From assembly GCA_002496565.1 (NCBI GenBank), contig DAKJ01000018.1, positions 62,001-126,000 of the forward strand: a DNA stretch of 64,000 bases. Reading direction: 5' to 3'. The DNA is from Methanosarcina sp. UBA289. Lineage in GTDB: Archaea; Halobacteriota; Methanosarcinia; Methanosarcinales; Methanosarcinaceae. This document shows, piece by piece, positions 54,217 to 63,273 of the stretch. The first letter of the stretch is position 1; each line of letters starts with the position of its first letter. The translations under genes and the position numbers were made by a program. The notes beneath the pieces were generated by a model. The model had not been told where the DNA came from. It ran no database searches and saw only the letters and a program-made list of their open reading frames with translations.

Positions 54217-55113
54217 TTATCCACAATTTTCAATTCTGTTATTGTGGATATTTACGTTGGTTTCTTTTGTGTTTAAGCGTACTACTGCAGGGGCAGGTAG
54301 GTCATGGAAATAGTTGCCGGAAGCTTCTATATTTTTAAGAGATCCCTGCAATTCTAAACCTGCGTATCCGCCACCAGATGTTGTACATTCATTGTTCTTC
54401 ATTACTCCGTCGGTAACGGAGTCGAACCGAACAGACGAATTAGTTCGGTTAATAAATTTACAATTTTTAACTGTAATACCATTTACATGATAGGCATATA
54501 TACCATCATGCCCGCATTTGTTTACAGTTACGGAATCTATCAATACGTTGCTGGATTTTGAGATAAGCATGGCATCATTACATCCATTCTGGAATGTAAC
54601 ATTCTCAATTGTTAATCCGTTGCAGTTTATTATAGTTGCCATGTTATAGCAGGAAGTTCCGAGCCTGACGCTAGAATAATAATCGGACTGGCTACCATCA
54701 ACAGTTATATCTCTGATTGTAACATCGTTTGCAGAACTGCCTCGAACCATGAGCATAGCTTTCTTTTCTGCAATACTGCTTTCACGCCCACCCCAGACTG
54801 GTAGTCCTTTGGCGAGCTTAATCTTTGTACCTGAATCTCCTTCAAGGATGGTGTTGCTACCAATCCGAAGAGAATCGGTTATATCATATGTGAATGGGCC
54901 TTTAAGGTGAACAGTTGTGCCAGGGTTCCGTGCAGCAGATTCAAGCGCCTGGTTGATCTGGACGTCATCAGCTTTTCCATCACAATTGAAGTCTCCACTT
55001 CCGTCTCCGGCAACAGTTACCACCTGTGTACTCGAAGCGCCTAAGGCAGCCGGTACAGTTGTTAAAATAAGGCATGTTACCAGGAATAGGGTTCCTAGTT
55101 GTCTTTTTAGCAT
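54217..55113 (-). CDS. Exported right-handed parallel beta-helix surface protein
   Basis: A 298-residue protein with a signal peptide (about residues 1-25, cleavage near ALGA). A dockerin-like or spacer segment follows (GDGSGDFNCDGKADDVQINQ). Residues about 70-295 are parallel beta-helix repeats with the pattern NVxIDSVTVNKCGHDGIYAY, ITVKNCKFIN, IEASGNYFHD. Such proteins are numerous in Methanosarcina and act as surface adhesins or polysaccharide-active enzymes. The repeat number is low and no C-terminal anchor is visible, so it may be released or bound through partners. Confidence 0.8.
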   Translation of the reverse strand: MLKRQLGTLFLVTCLILTTVPAALGASSTQVVTVAGDGSGDFNCDGKADDVQINQALESAARNPGTTVHLKGPFTYDITDSLRIGSNTILEGDSGTKIKLAKGLPVWGGRESSIAEKKAMLMVRGSSANDVTIRDITVDGSQSDYYSSVRLGTSCYNMATIINCNGLTIENVTFQNGCNDAMLISKSSNVLIDSVTVNKCGHDGIYAYHVNGITVKNCKFINRTNSSVRFDSVTDGVMKNNECTTSGGGYAGLELQGSLKNIEASGNYFHDLPAPAVVRLNTKETNVNIHNNRIENCG

Positions 55114-55195
55114 CGTATCACCTTTGGGTTGGATTTTTATAGGGATATAAGTGAAATCAAAACGTATACAGTAGTACTCTTTCCCAAATAATTCT

Positions 55196-55568
55196 CAAAA
55201 TTCCATATTACGTGCTCGTAATACTTACTTTTCCGAACTAATCTAATCAGGTAGGGATTTTAGAATTCTTCAATAGAATTCCCTGATCAGGTCGGCTCTG
55301 TACGGGTATTTAAGATTCCATTACGTCTGCGTAATATTTTTCGAACCTATCCAATTCGGTTCTCTGCGATTTAGTGGGGCGGACACGTTGCACACAGAGT
55401 CTCCACTCTCCAATCACTATAGGGATTAGTCACTGGAGGGAGCCGGAAACTAGAAGTTTTGGCTTCTATAAATCAAAACTTGCTATTGACCACAGGATAG
55501 CAGCCTTCTGGTCAATACTTTCCATTAATTACGGCCCTTAGCCAGATCAACTCTCTTTTTTTAAAAGA
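55196..55568. ncRNA. Hairpin-rich block, candidate structured RNA or long leader
   Basis: Within a 1.5 kb AT-rich spacer this block is richer in G+C and full of complementary segments. These include ATTACG-TGCT-CGTAAT (55207-55222), ATTACG-TCTG-CGTAAT (55320-55335), AATTC-TTCAATA-GAATT near 55264, the palindrome CCTGATCAGG near 55282, TAGAAG-TTTTGG-CTTCTA near 55451 and TGCTAT-TGACCACAGG-ATAGCA near 55481. A T8 run at about 55556-55562 could end a plus-strand transcript. On the minus strand the block would be a leader for the beta-helix gene. It matches no RNA class that I know. Confidence 0.4.
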
Positions 55569-56686
55569 TTTCATTCATCATTGTTGAATTCTTGAGTTGA
55601 CACTTCTGGTTAAGTGGTCCTATTATAAAATATTTTGGGTACTTTATTAAATAAATTTACGTAGTGTGTTATTATTTAAGAGCTTAAAGTGATAAAGGAG
55701 TTAAATTTTGCTCGTGATTTTGTATATATTGTTATAATTACGATTAAATAATCAGTATCTAATTTAAAAGAGAGTGATAATTTAAATATATACGTATCTA
55801 TTTTAAAAATGCACTGGAATAAAAATAGAAATATGGTCATAATATTAATGCTTTAATAAAAACGAGTTTGGAAGACATAGCGCATAGGATCTCAAAAACC
55901 TTGGAGACCATATTGGGATTTTTGCCTTGCTACTTAACTGAACTTCGAACATTAAAATATATACAAATAAGATAAAATAAAAATATTACAAATTAATTCT
56001 TTATATCAAGTTGTGTAACTTATGAATAAATTATGGAGAATTATCCAGAGTTAATTAGTCAAAATAATTTGGCAAAATTTGAATGAATACAGGTAGGAAG
56101 CAAAGCAAAAAATAGTTAATTATTGAGATGCCTTGGTTTTAAGGATATTATAATACAAAACATTTAATAAATATTTTATGACCAATTCATTAGAGAACCT
56201 CTAAAGATTTAGAAAGATATTGTTAAATCATAAGGAGATTTCTCAGCATGTGTGGGAGAGCTGAGTCTGGACAATTAATTCTCAGTTATTAACTTTCCTC
56301 TCTTTTAGCCATTTTTCTCTCTTGTTACTAACTTTATCTAATAATATTGACATAATTTTATTTTTAGATCTTCCTTACCAGAAACCCAGAAACAGCAAGA
56401 CTTTAAATTATTTATCGCAAGCGATATGAAGGAAATTCTCATGAAAATAGATACAAAAAGTTTAGTTTGCCAAATTCTCAATGAACATTGATATGCAATT
56501 AAAATTAGAATACATTTTACTTCTATAACTATATATTGGGGAGCACTTTTAATTATATAAAAAATAACGCTATAAATCAATAAGTAAACTAGATTGTTAC
56601 ATATAAATCAAAGTCATATGAATTTGTGTTGTTATAATAAAATCAGAAAAGACTCAGGCTTTGTTAATTGCATATGGTGGGGTAAA
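55569..56686. other. Long AT-rich intergenic spacer
   Basis: About 1.1 kb with very low G+C and no supportable gene. A short hairpin CTCAGC-ATGTGTGGGA-GAGCTGAG lies near 56243. The end provides the leader of the next gene with GGTGGGGT as ribosome binding site. Confidence 0.35.
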
Positions 56687-57595
56687 ATGAAAAGCAGATT
56701 ATTTTCGATATCATTAGTTCTCATGTTTTTGATTCTGATATCAACAGTGGCTTCAGCCGAAAAATATACAAAAATTGGAAATGGGTCTGAGCCTGCTATC
56801 GATGATGGTAAAGTAGCTTGGACAAATAATGGTGTTATTCACGTTTATGACCTTACAACCAAAAAAGAAACTACAGTTAACTCTTCCTCAGCATCTCATC
56901 CAGCGATTTCAGACAACAAGTTAGTTTGGCATGACGATAGCAGTGAAGCCCCCAGGCTTACTGTGTATGATATAAAAACCGGAACTAGGTCTCACATTAC
57001 AAAAGACGTAGACAACAGCAGCGTTCCTGCTATTTACGGAAGTAGGATAGTCTGGAGTGCAGATTCTTACATTTACGTACGCGACATATCTACATCCACG
57101 CAGACGAAAATAGCAGCTGGAAACAATCCAGACATTTATGCTAACAGGGTCTCTTATGATTCTTATTCTGCTGAAGATACCCCGCAGATTTACGTATATG
57201 ATATTAACACTAAGGAAGCAATCGATGTTAGCCAGTATGGCGACAACATGTTTTCACATATTTATCGCGACAAAGTAATATGGTCGGATTTCTACACTAG
57301 GCTGGGTAATATCCGTATGTACGACATTACTACCGGGAAACAGACCGAAATTACATCAGGCGATGATAAGACTGGTTATGATACTGGTGGTCCGGCTGAC
57401 ATAAGTGGCAACAAAGTTGTGTATTTGAAACACAACGACCTTGCAAATATGGATTTAGGTGATCTATACGTATATGATATAGATACCGGAGAGAGCAAAC
57501 AGTTGACCTCTGGAAATACCGCACAAACCCCGGTTATAGCCGGAAACGTTATAGTATGGTCCGATTCTGGCAGTATATATATGTTAAACTACTGA
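56687..57595 (+). CDS. Exported beta-propeller surface protein
   Basis: A 302-residue protein from ATG 56687, which follows GGTGGGGT. Residues 1-24 are a signal peptide (cleavage near ASA). The rest is a TolB-like beta-propeller of about six blades. Each blade shows a pattern such as IHVYDLTTKKETTV, then HPAISDNKLVWHDD and PAIYGSRIVWSAD, with the recurring YVYDI(N/D)T(K/G). It is a common surface protein type in Methanosarcina, probably binding proteins or glycans. No C-terminal anchor is present. An upstream ATG at 56594 would put residues before the signal peptide and is rejected. Confidence 0.85.
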   Translation: MKSRLFSISLVLMFLILISTVASAEKYTKIGNGSEPAIDDGKVAWTNNGVIHVYDLTTKKETTVNSSSASHPAISDNKLVWHDDSSEAPRLTVYDIKTGTRSHITKDVDNSSVPAIYGSRIVWSADSYIYVRDISTSTQTKIAAGNNPDIYANRVSYDSYSAEDTPQIYVYDINTKEAIDVSQYGDNMFSHIYRDKVIWSDFYTRLGNIRMYDITTGKQTEITSGDDKTGYDTGGPADISGNKVVYLKHNDLANMDLGDLYVYDIDTGESKQLTSGNTAQTPVIAGNVIVWSDSGSIYMLNY

Positions 57596-57621
57596 CAGGA
57601 GTCAGCACTGAAGCGAGGAGA

Positions 57622-57645
57622 AAATAATCAAATAATCAAATAATC
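57622..57645. repeat. Three tandem AAATAATC units
   Basis: The 8-bp unit AAATAATC is repeated three times directly after the beta-propeller gene. It is a short low-complexity array without a known role. The rest of the 57596-58010 spacer shows no supportable gene. Confidence 0.6.
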
Positions 57646-58014
57646 AAATAAAGTATCGACTTGACTGCTTGTATTTTGAATTATGCGCAAAGGAAGAAAC
57701 AGCTTCTCTTTAACGCTTTCTTTCAATTTTCTTATAATAAAACTAGACCGTTCAACAAGTCATCACGGCATGCTTTTTTCCAATATAAACCTTTTGCCAG
57801 ATTCAAAAGAATCATTTTCTTAAAAAACTCCTTCTCTTTCAAATGGTTAAAAACGGTATAACTTGAAATTAAGGTTGTCAATGCCAGTTTTTGGAGAAAA
57901 TATTTAGGAGTTGATCTTTGTTAAGTGGTTCAGGCTTGAAAATAATGAAAAATACAAGGAAAAATGGACAGGAAAATGTTATCAAGAGAATTATATACAA
58001 TTAGTTTAATACAG

Positions 58015-58027
58015 TTAAATATATATA
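58015..58027 (+). promoter_or_regulatory. Promoter of mer
   Basis: TTAAATATATATA is a strong TATA-type element about 145 bases upstream of the mer ATG. Initiation about 25 bases downstream (near 58048) would place the 34-bp palindrome at 58066-58099 inside the leader. Confidence 0.55.
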
Positions 58028-58065
58028 GACTCTTAAATACTGTTATGTGAATTCAGTAAAGGATC

Positions 58066-58099
58066 ATAATTAATATCCATTATAATGGATATTAATTAT
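58066..58099. promoter_or_regulatory. Perfect 34-bp palindrome in the mer leader
   Basis: The half ATAATTAATATCCATTA at 58066-58082 is followed directly by its exact reverse complement at 58083-58099. Every one of the 17 base pairs matches. It lies between the mer TATA box and the coding sequence. It may be an operator for a dimeric regulator or a leader hairpin. Confidence 0.7.
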
Positions 58100-58171
58100 T
58101 ATTTAAATGAAGTACTTTGGGGACAAAAACGGACCCATTTACCAATAGACAGTAATTAGGAGTAATTTGAG

Positions 58172-59158
58172 ATGAAATTCGGAATCGAATTTGTGCCGAG
58201 CGATCCTGCCTTAAAGATCGCATATTACGCAAAGCTCTCAGAACAACAGGGATTCGACTATGTCTGGATCACTGACCACTACAACAACCGTGATGTGTAT
58301 TCCACTCTTACCGTTCTCGCCCTAAACACTAACAGTATCAAGATCGGTTCCGGTGTTACAAACTCCTACACCAGAAACCCCGCAATTACTGCATCCAGTA
58401 TTGCCTCAATTGCCGAAATCTCAGGCGGCAGGGCAGTTCTCGGTCTTGGACCCGGAGACAAAGCAACCTTCGATGCTATGGGCATCGCATGGGAAAAGCC
58501 TCTTGCAACCACCAAAGAAGCAATCCATGCAATTAGAGATTTCATCTCAGGTAAGAAGGTTTCCATGGACGGAGAAATGATTAAGTTCGCTGGTGCCAAG
58601 CTTGCCTTCAAAGCTGGAAATGTCCCAATTTACATGGGTGCACAAGGTCCCAAGATGCTCGAACTTGCCGGTGAGATCGCAGATGGTGTCCTTATTAATG
58701 CTTCCCATCCAAAGGACTTCGAAGTTGCTGTCGAACAGATTAAGAAAGGAGCCGAAAAAGCCGGCCGTGATCCGAGCGAAGTTGATGTTGCAGCATACGC
58801 TTGTTTCTCAATTGATAAGGACCCCGTAAAGGCAGTCAATGCAGCAAAAGTAGTGGTTGCTTTCATTGTAGCAGGCTCCCCTGACCTTGTTCTCGAGCGC
58901 CATGGAATTCCGGTGGAAGCAAAGAGCCAGATAGGTGCAGCCATTGCCAAGGGAGACTTCGGGGCTTTAATGGGCGGACTTGTTACACCTCAGATGATCG
59001 AAGCATTTTCTATCTGCGGAACTCCCGAAGACTGTATAAAGAGGATCAAAGACCTCGAGGCAATCGGAGTTACCCAAATTGTTGCCGGATCTCCGATCGG
59101 TCCTGACAAAGAAAAAGCAATAAAACTTATAGGTAAAGAAATCATTGCAAAGATGTAA
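58172..59158 (+). CDS. mer: F420-dependent methylenetetrahydromethanopterin reductase
   Basis: A 328-residue bacterial-luciferase-like TIM barrel. It reversibly reduces methylene-H4MPT (H4SPT in Methanosarcina) to methyl-H4MPT with F420H2, a core step of methanogenesis and of methyl oxidation. MKFGIEFVPSDPALKIAYYA, GSGVTNSYTRNPAITASSIA with the cis-peptide bulge region, and GRAVLGLGPGDKATFDAMG are conserved Mer blocks. Codon use is strongly biased, as in highly expressed genes. It is followed 87 bases later by fpoF, as in other Methanosarcina. Confidence 0.98.
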   Translation: MKFGIEFVPSDPALKIAYYAKLSEQQGFDYVWITDHYNNRDVYSTLTVLALNTNSIKIGSGVTNSYTRNPAITASSIASIAEISGGRAVLGLGPGDKATFDAMGIAWEKPLATTKEAIHAIRDFISGKKVSMDGEMIKFAGAKLAFKAGNVPIYMGAQGPKMLELAGEIADGVLINASHPKDFEVAVEQIKKGAEKAGRDPSEVDVAAYACFSIDKDPVKAVNAAKVVVAFIVAGSPDLVLERHGIPVEAKSQIGAAIAKGDFGALMGGLVTPQMIEAFSICGTPEDCIKRIKDLEAIGVTQIVAGSPIGPDKEKAIKLIGKEIIAKM

Positions 59159-59245
59159 TTTTATTACATCTTCTTATATTTTTAAATATTTTATATTGAA
59201 TATCTTGCCGTAAGGCAAGTAAATTGAGGTATTGGAGGGAACTGA

Positions 59246-60286
59246 TTGCCACCAAAAATTGCAGAAGTCATTGAGCATGACATATGCGCAGCTTGCGGAG
59301 CATGCGAGGCCGTATGTCCGATAAGGGCTGTAACTGTAAAGAAGGCGGCAGAAATTCGTGACCCAAACGATCTGAGCCTGTATGAGAAAGGGGCTGGATA
59401 TTTAGTCTGTGAAGGTTGTTTAACCTGCAGCAGAATCTGCCCAGTGGTAGACGGCTTCATCGAGAATGAACTTGCAAATGTGCGCAAGTTTTTTGCTGCC
59501 AGGTCCAAAGATAATATCGGCAGCCAGGATGGAGGAGTTACCAGTGGAATCCTTAAATCTCTTTTTAAACAGGGAAAAATCGATTGTGCCATAGGAGTTA
59601 TTCGAAACGAAAAATGGGAATCTGAAGTAGTTCTATTGACAAGTGCTGAGGACGTAGAGAGAACAAGAGGAACCAAGTACACTTCTGACCCGGTTGTAGC
59701 AGCCCTCAGAGAAGCCTTACAAAAATACGATCGAATTGCAGTTGTTGGGGTCCCCTGCCAAGCTCATTCTGCACGGCTGATTCGAGAGAATGTAAGCGAA
59801 AAAATCGTTCTAATTATCGGATTACTCTGTATGGAAAGTTTCCATCATGATGTAATGCTTGAGAAAATAATCCCGGAGATTATGAAAGTCAAGATAGAAG
59901 ATGTCAGGAAGATGGAATTCACCAAAGGTAAATTCTGGGTCTACACTAATGACGGTGAGGTTCACTCCGTGCCTATTAAAGATGTAGCCAAATACGCCCG
60001 CAACCCCTGCCATCACTGCTGTGACTACACTTCGGTCTTTGCCGATATTTCTGTAGGCTCTGTTGGTGCTCCAGAAGGATGGAACTCAGTCTTTATAAGG
60101 ACCGAGATCGGAGAGGAATATTTTGAGATGGTTCGCGAAGAAATGGAGATCATGGAAGATCCCAAACCTGGCCTTGAACTTGTCGGAAAGCTTATTGATA
60201 TGAAGCGTAAAAATAATGCTGAACACTTTAAGGAAGTCTGTAAAGAGTTTAGCTTTGAGACCGGAATCCGTAACGAAACGGTCTGA
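59246..60286 (+). CDS. fpoF: F420H2 dehydrogenase subunit FpoF (FrhB family)
   Basis: A 346-residue protein that oxidises F420H2 and feeds electrons to the Fpo membrane complex or to ferredoxin. Two [4Fe-4S] motifs sit at Cys14, 17, 20, 24 (CAACGACEAVCP) and Cys55, 58, 61, 65 (CEGCLTCSRICP). The FrhB-type flavin domain follows (SQDGGVTSGILKSLF, then GVPCQAHSARLIRE, and NPCHHCCDYTSVFADISVG). It starts with TTG at 59246, supported by GGAGGG. In M. mazei fpoF is also unlinked from the main fpo operon and next to mer. Confidence 0.94.
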   Translation: MPPKIAEVIEHDICAACGACEAVCPIRAVTVKKAAEIRDPNDLSLYEKGAGYLVCEGCLTCSRICPVVDGFIENELANVRKFFAARSKDNIGSQDGGVTSGILKSLFKQGKIDCAIGVIRNEKWESEVVLLTSAEDVERTRGTKYTSDPVVAALREALQKYDRIAVVGVPCQAHSARLIRENVSEKIVLIIGLLCMESFHHDVMLEKIIPEIMKVKIEDVRKMEFTKGKFWVYTNDGEVHSVPIKDVAKYARNPCHHCCDYTSVFADISVGSVGAPEGWNSVFIRTEIGEEYFEMVREEMEIMEDPKPGLELVGKLIDMKRKNNAEHFKEVCKEFSFETGIRNETV

Positions 60287-60334
60287 ATTCATAATATTGA
60301 GAATATAAGGTACAATCAGAGGATGGGACCCGGG

Positions 60335-60856
60335 ATGGTGCGAGCTTTTTATATTGGACGTTTTCAACCGTATCATTTCGGGCATCATGCCATAATTAAG
60401 CAGATTGCGGAAGAAGTCGACGAACTGGTTGTAGGAGTAGGAAGTGCCCAGAAAAGTCACGAACCCACTGATCCGTTTACGGCAGGGGAAAGAGTGCTGA
60501 TGCTATACAACGCACTTGAAAATCTCCCTATTCGACACTATGTTCTTCCCATTGAAGACGTCAGGTACAACTCAATCTGGGTTCACCATGTCGCGTCTCG
60601 GACACCTAATTTTGAAGTGGTGTACTCGAATAATCCACTGGTTATTCAGCTCTTTAGAGAAGCCGGATTTTGTGTAAAAGAATCTCCTCTTTATATCCGG
60701 GAGAGATACTCAGGGACTGAAATTCGGAGACGAATGATTGCAGGGGAAAAATGGGAGCACCTTGTTCCAAAGTCAGTTGTTGAAGTTATCAAAGAAATAG
60801 ATGGAGTAACTCGTCTCAGGAATGTGTCCGCCAGCGACAGCAATTCTTCGTTATGA
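60335..60856 (+). CDS. nadM: Nicotinamide-nucleotide adenylyltransferase
   Basis: A 173-residue archaeal NadM. AFYIGRFQPYHFGHHAIIKQ holds the nucleotide-binding HxGH-type motif, GSAQKSHEPTDPFTAGER is the family middle, and YSGTEIRRRMIAGEKW is the C-terminal phosphate-binding motif (usually ISGT). It makes NAD+ from NMN and ATP. I prefer ATG 60335, whose product begins MVRAFYIGRFQP like other members. ATG 60323 four codons earlier is possible. Confidence 0.92.
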   Translation: MVRAFYIGRFQPYHFGHHAIIKQIAEEVDELVVGVGSAQKSHEPTDPFTAGERVLMLYNALENLPIRHYVLPIEDVRYNSIWVHHVASRTPNFEVVYSNNPLVIQLFREAGFCVKESPLYIRERYSGTEIRRRMIAGEKWEHLVPKSVVEVIKEIDGVTRLRNVSASDSNSSL

Positions 60857-61613
60857 CATTTTTGTAATTTGATAATAAAGAGGGCTCTTTCTGTTTCCTA
60901 TTCATTCCTTGTTGACAGTGTTACAATTTGCTGTAAATTTGAAGTCAAGTTTCTTGTGTATCTTGTGGAAAATTGAGCTTCCTTGGATAAAAAAATTTCA
61001 TATGAAAGATCAATTTTCCACGGTGACATTTTGAAGTTAACAATTTACAGAAAAATAGGCACGCTGCCGATAAATAAACTGAATCGTTTGTGTTTATTTG
61101 CAGTACACTGAAGATATTTAGAATCAAATACTAGTTATAGCATGAGAAAGGACTAAAAATGTTCAAATAGTTTGAGAAATGTTTAAACTGGTTCACATAA
61201 TAGAGAAAGTTTTTAATAAAAGAAGATCCTATTCCTATTTGTGTACTCTTGAAACTTTTTCATAAAATTTGGGACCTTAATTCTCTGTGTTTTGTGAAAA
61301 TACACTTTAACATTTAACCTTTATTTAACATACTAGGTTAATTACTGCAATCAGTACTATAACTAAACACATTGACAAGTACCTGTTTTTAGAAAAGTTA
61401 AAAGTACATGAAATATCAGAACAAAAAGTTGAATATTAAACTGTTTGTTAAGAAATATCGTAGAAAGATCACTCAATCATATGAAAATATATCTTCCTGA
61501 TAAATCGGGGGGTTTAATCCGGAAGAGCATATTTTCATTACCTGTAAGAATTGGATTTTAAACCAATAGCTTTGAAAATTTTATGGTTGAGTGAATACTA
61601 TGGAGGATATATA
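60857..61613. repeat. Intergenic spacer with nested inverted repeats
   Basis: An outer pair (CTGTAAATT 60931-60939, AATTTACAG 61042-61050) encloses a perfect 12-bp pair (GTGGAAAATTGA 60965-60976, TCAATTTTCCAC 61010-61021). The 120-bp layout looks like a small inverted-repeat element or a structured transcript. The remaining part up to 61613 is AT-rich with no gene. Confidence 0.55.
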
Positions 61614-62006
61614 ATGCAAAGAAGTATATTCAAGACAATATGTATTTTTACGCTAGTCTTCTTTGTCATGTCAATGACAGGAGCTGCTGCTGCATTTGAC
61701 ACCGCATGCAGCAAGAACAAGTGTAGAACAGATGCAAGGAACGATGTATTTACATGTAATTGTAAATCTAAATCCTGTTGCTATAATGTGCTGAGTAATG
61801 ACAAAGGATGCAACCTTAAAGTTACATCTACAGGATGTTTTACTACCAAACTGGGCGGCAAGGTCTGTATGCAGAGTAACGGTAAATTCTGCTACACAAA
61901 GCCAGCAAAATGCAGTAAATCTTGCACTGACAGTTTTAGATATTGTACAAAAGGTAAGGATGGAAAAACCGATTGTGCAACCGTTACGATAAAAGTCAGA
62001 TGCTAA
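61614..62006 (+). CDS. Small secreted cysteine-rich protein
   Basis: A 130-residue protein. The ATG follows TGGAGG. Residues 1-27 are a signal peptide (MQRSIFKTICIFTLVFFVMS, cleavage near AAAA). The mature part of about 103 residues has 15 Cys, including CSKNKC, CNCKSKSCC and KCSKSCTDS, and many Lys, so it is basic and probably disulfide-rich or metal-binding. Fold and function unknown. An earlier start at 61551 would bury the signal peptide and is rejected. Confidence 0.75.
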   Translation: MQRSIFKTICIFTLVFFVMSMTGAAAAFDTACSKNKCRTDARNDVFTCNCKSKSCCYNVLSNDKGCNLKVTSTGCFTTKLGGKVCMQSNGKFCYTKPAKCSKSCTDSFRYCTKGKDGKTDCATVTIKVRC

Positions 62007-62051
62007 AAATATCCTTCAGGCGATTGTCCTGACTGTTGTAACTAAGTAGTT

Positions 62052-62103
62052 TAAGGGAAAAGGAAGTGTTAATCTTCCGGGGATCTAATCCCCACATCCC
62101 TTA
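62052..62103. terminator. Three-way-junction structure between convergent genes
   Basis: Three stems fit together exactly: an outer TAAGGGA (62052-62058) with TCCCTTA (62097-62103), and two inner hairpins GGAAG-TGTTAAT-CTTCC (62062-62078) and GGGGAT-CTA-ATCCCC (62079-62093). It lies between the convergent ends of the cysteine-rich gene and the AK6-type gene. It may act as a terminator for both or as a small RNA. Confidence 0.5.
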
Positions 62104-62150
62104 CCAATTTCCTTCTGTTCTTAATTCAAAAACAATTAAGTTAAGAATAA

Positions 62151-62699
62151 TTAAGGAACCAAATCAATCCAATCAATTGATCCCGGTTTATACTCGGACA
62201 GTTCTTCTTCATTGCCGTTTAAAATATGATCTACTATTTTTTCTATATCCTGTCCTGTTTCTTCAATGCTTTTCCCTGTCGTATTTATTTCAAAGACTTT
62301 CTCACACCATTCAAAGGCTTCAACCAAGATAACATCGAGAGCTTCAGCCTCAATATTTTCTCTTATTTTCTCTTCCGAATAGCCGCGTGCTTTCAGCCTT
62401 CTTTCCAATTCAGGAGGGCATACTCTGAGTACAATCACAATGTCCGCGATGTAATGGGCAAGATGACTCTCAAGAACTATTACCTCATTTTCCTTTCCAC
62501 CAATAATTTCTTCAAGGCGCTTCCTGACAAGTTCCATATCCGCAATAACCGCATCTCTCTCCACATCGATCTCGGTGTAAAGATGCTCTTCTTTGATCAT
62601 TTCGTTAAGGTGGATTATTTTCCAGTGCCTTTTTCTTTCAAGAAACTTACTTACTGAGGTTTTTCCAGTCCCCGGAGTACCGGTGAGTCCTATTAACAT
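62151..62699 (-). CDS. AK6/Fap7-type adenylate kinase-like ATPase
   Basis: A 182-residue P-loop protein. MLIGLTGTPGTGKTSVSKFL is the Walker A motif at the very start, VLESHLAHYIADIVIVLRVC contains the nucleotide/substrate switch, and ERRLKARGYSEEKIRENIEA is the lid region. Archaeal homologues of AK6/Fap7 act in small ribosomal subunit maturation and have adenylate kinase activity. I chose ATG 62699 since family members begin right before the P-loop. ATG 62744 adds 15 residues. Confidence 0.87.
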   Translation of the reverse strand: MLIGLTGTPGTGKTSVSKFLERKRHWKIIHLNEMIKEEHLYTEIDVERDAVIADMELVRKRLEEIIGGKENEVIVLESHLAHYIADIVIVLRVCPPELERRLKARGYSEEKIRENIEAEALDVILVEAFEWCEKVFEINTTGKSIEETGQDIEKIVDHILNGNEEELSEYKPGSIDWIDLVP

Positions 62700-62981
62700 G
62701 GGAGAAAAGAACGAGTTTATATCAATTATACTTAATGCAGCCATGAAAAATTATTTGAGAAAAATATTACTGAGTATTTTCATACAAATTATTTCATATG
62801 GTTAGATCATAACGATGTCTGTTGTCTTTTGCTTTTTCAAGTTGGAAGTCTAACCGTTTATTCTTTAACGGTTTTTCTACAATTTGATAAAGAATAAAAA
62901 AGAGTGTTTTAAAGATAAAACTTGAGAAAACGACCTCAATAAATATTTCCTATCAAGCTGTATTTCGCAATCCAAACCATT

Positions 62982-63212
62982 TTATTCTTTCAAAGTTCCG
63001 ATAACAGGATAATCCTTAAATATTTCAGGTCCGTGAGGGGCCTCGTCCATTTCTTCAGTAAGGTCTTTTCCTGCATCATGAAGTCCCTGGTGAGTACCAC
63101 CCTCCCATAAATAACTGTCTGAGACATCATAGACCTGACCCTGATAGGCAATGTACATCTTACCATTTTTACCATTATGTTCTGCAAGTTCTTCAAGTGT
63201 GTACTCTTTCAT
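62982..63212 (-). CDS. Cytochrome b5-like heme/steroid-binding domain protein
   Basis: A 76-residue single-domain protein. KEYTLEELAEHNGKNGKMYI, then AYQGQVYDVSDSYLWEGGTH and HDAGKDLTEEMDEAPHG follow the cytochrome b5 fold, with His in GTHQGLHDAG and in APHG as possible ligands. ATG 63212 follows GGAGGTATGG; the alternative 15 bases upstream lies in that site. Similar small proteins in anaerobes may bind heme or a hydrophobic ligand. There is no membrane anchor. Confidence 0.85.
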   Translation of the reverse strand: MKEYTLEELAEHNGKNGKMYIAYQGQVYDVSDSYLWEGGTHQGLHDAGKDLTEEMDEAPHGPEIFKDYPVIGTLKE

Positions 63213-63273
63213 TTTCCATACCTCCATTTTAATATTAATAATTCATGACCAAAACCTTCAGTTTTAGCTATAG

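Noticed and set aside
55196..55568. Considered as RNase P RNA or SRP 7S RNA
   Set aside because: I could not find the conserved core motifs of either RNA on either strand.
57661..57861. Plus-strand 66-codon frame before mer
   Set aside because: No ribosome binding site and composition typical of AT-rich non-coding DNA read as Phe/Lys/Asn.
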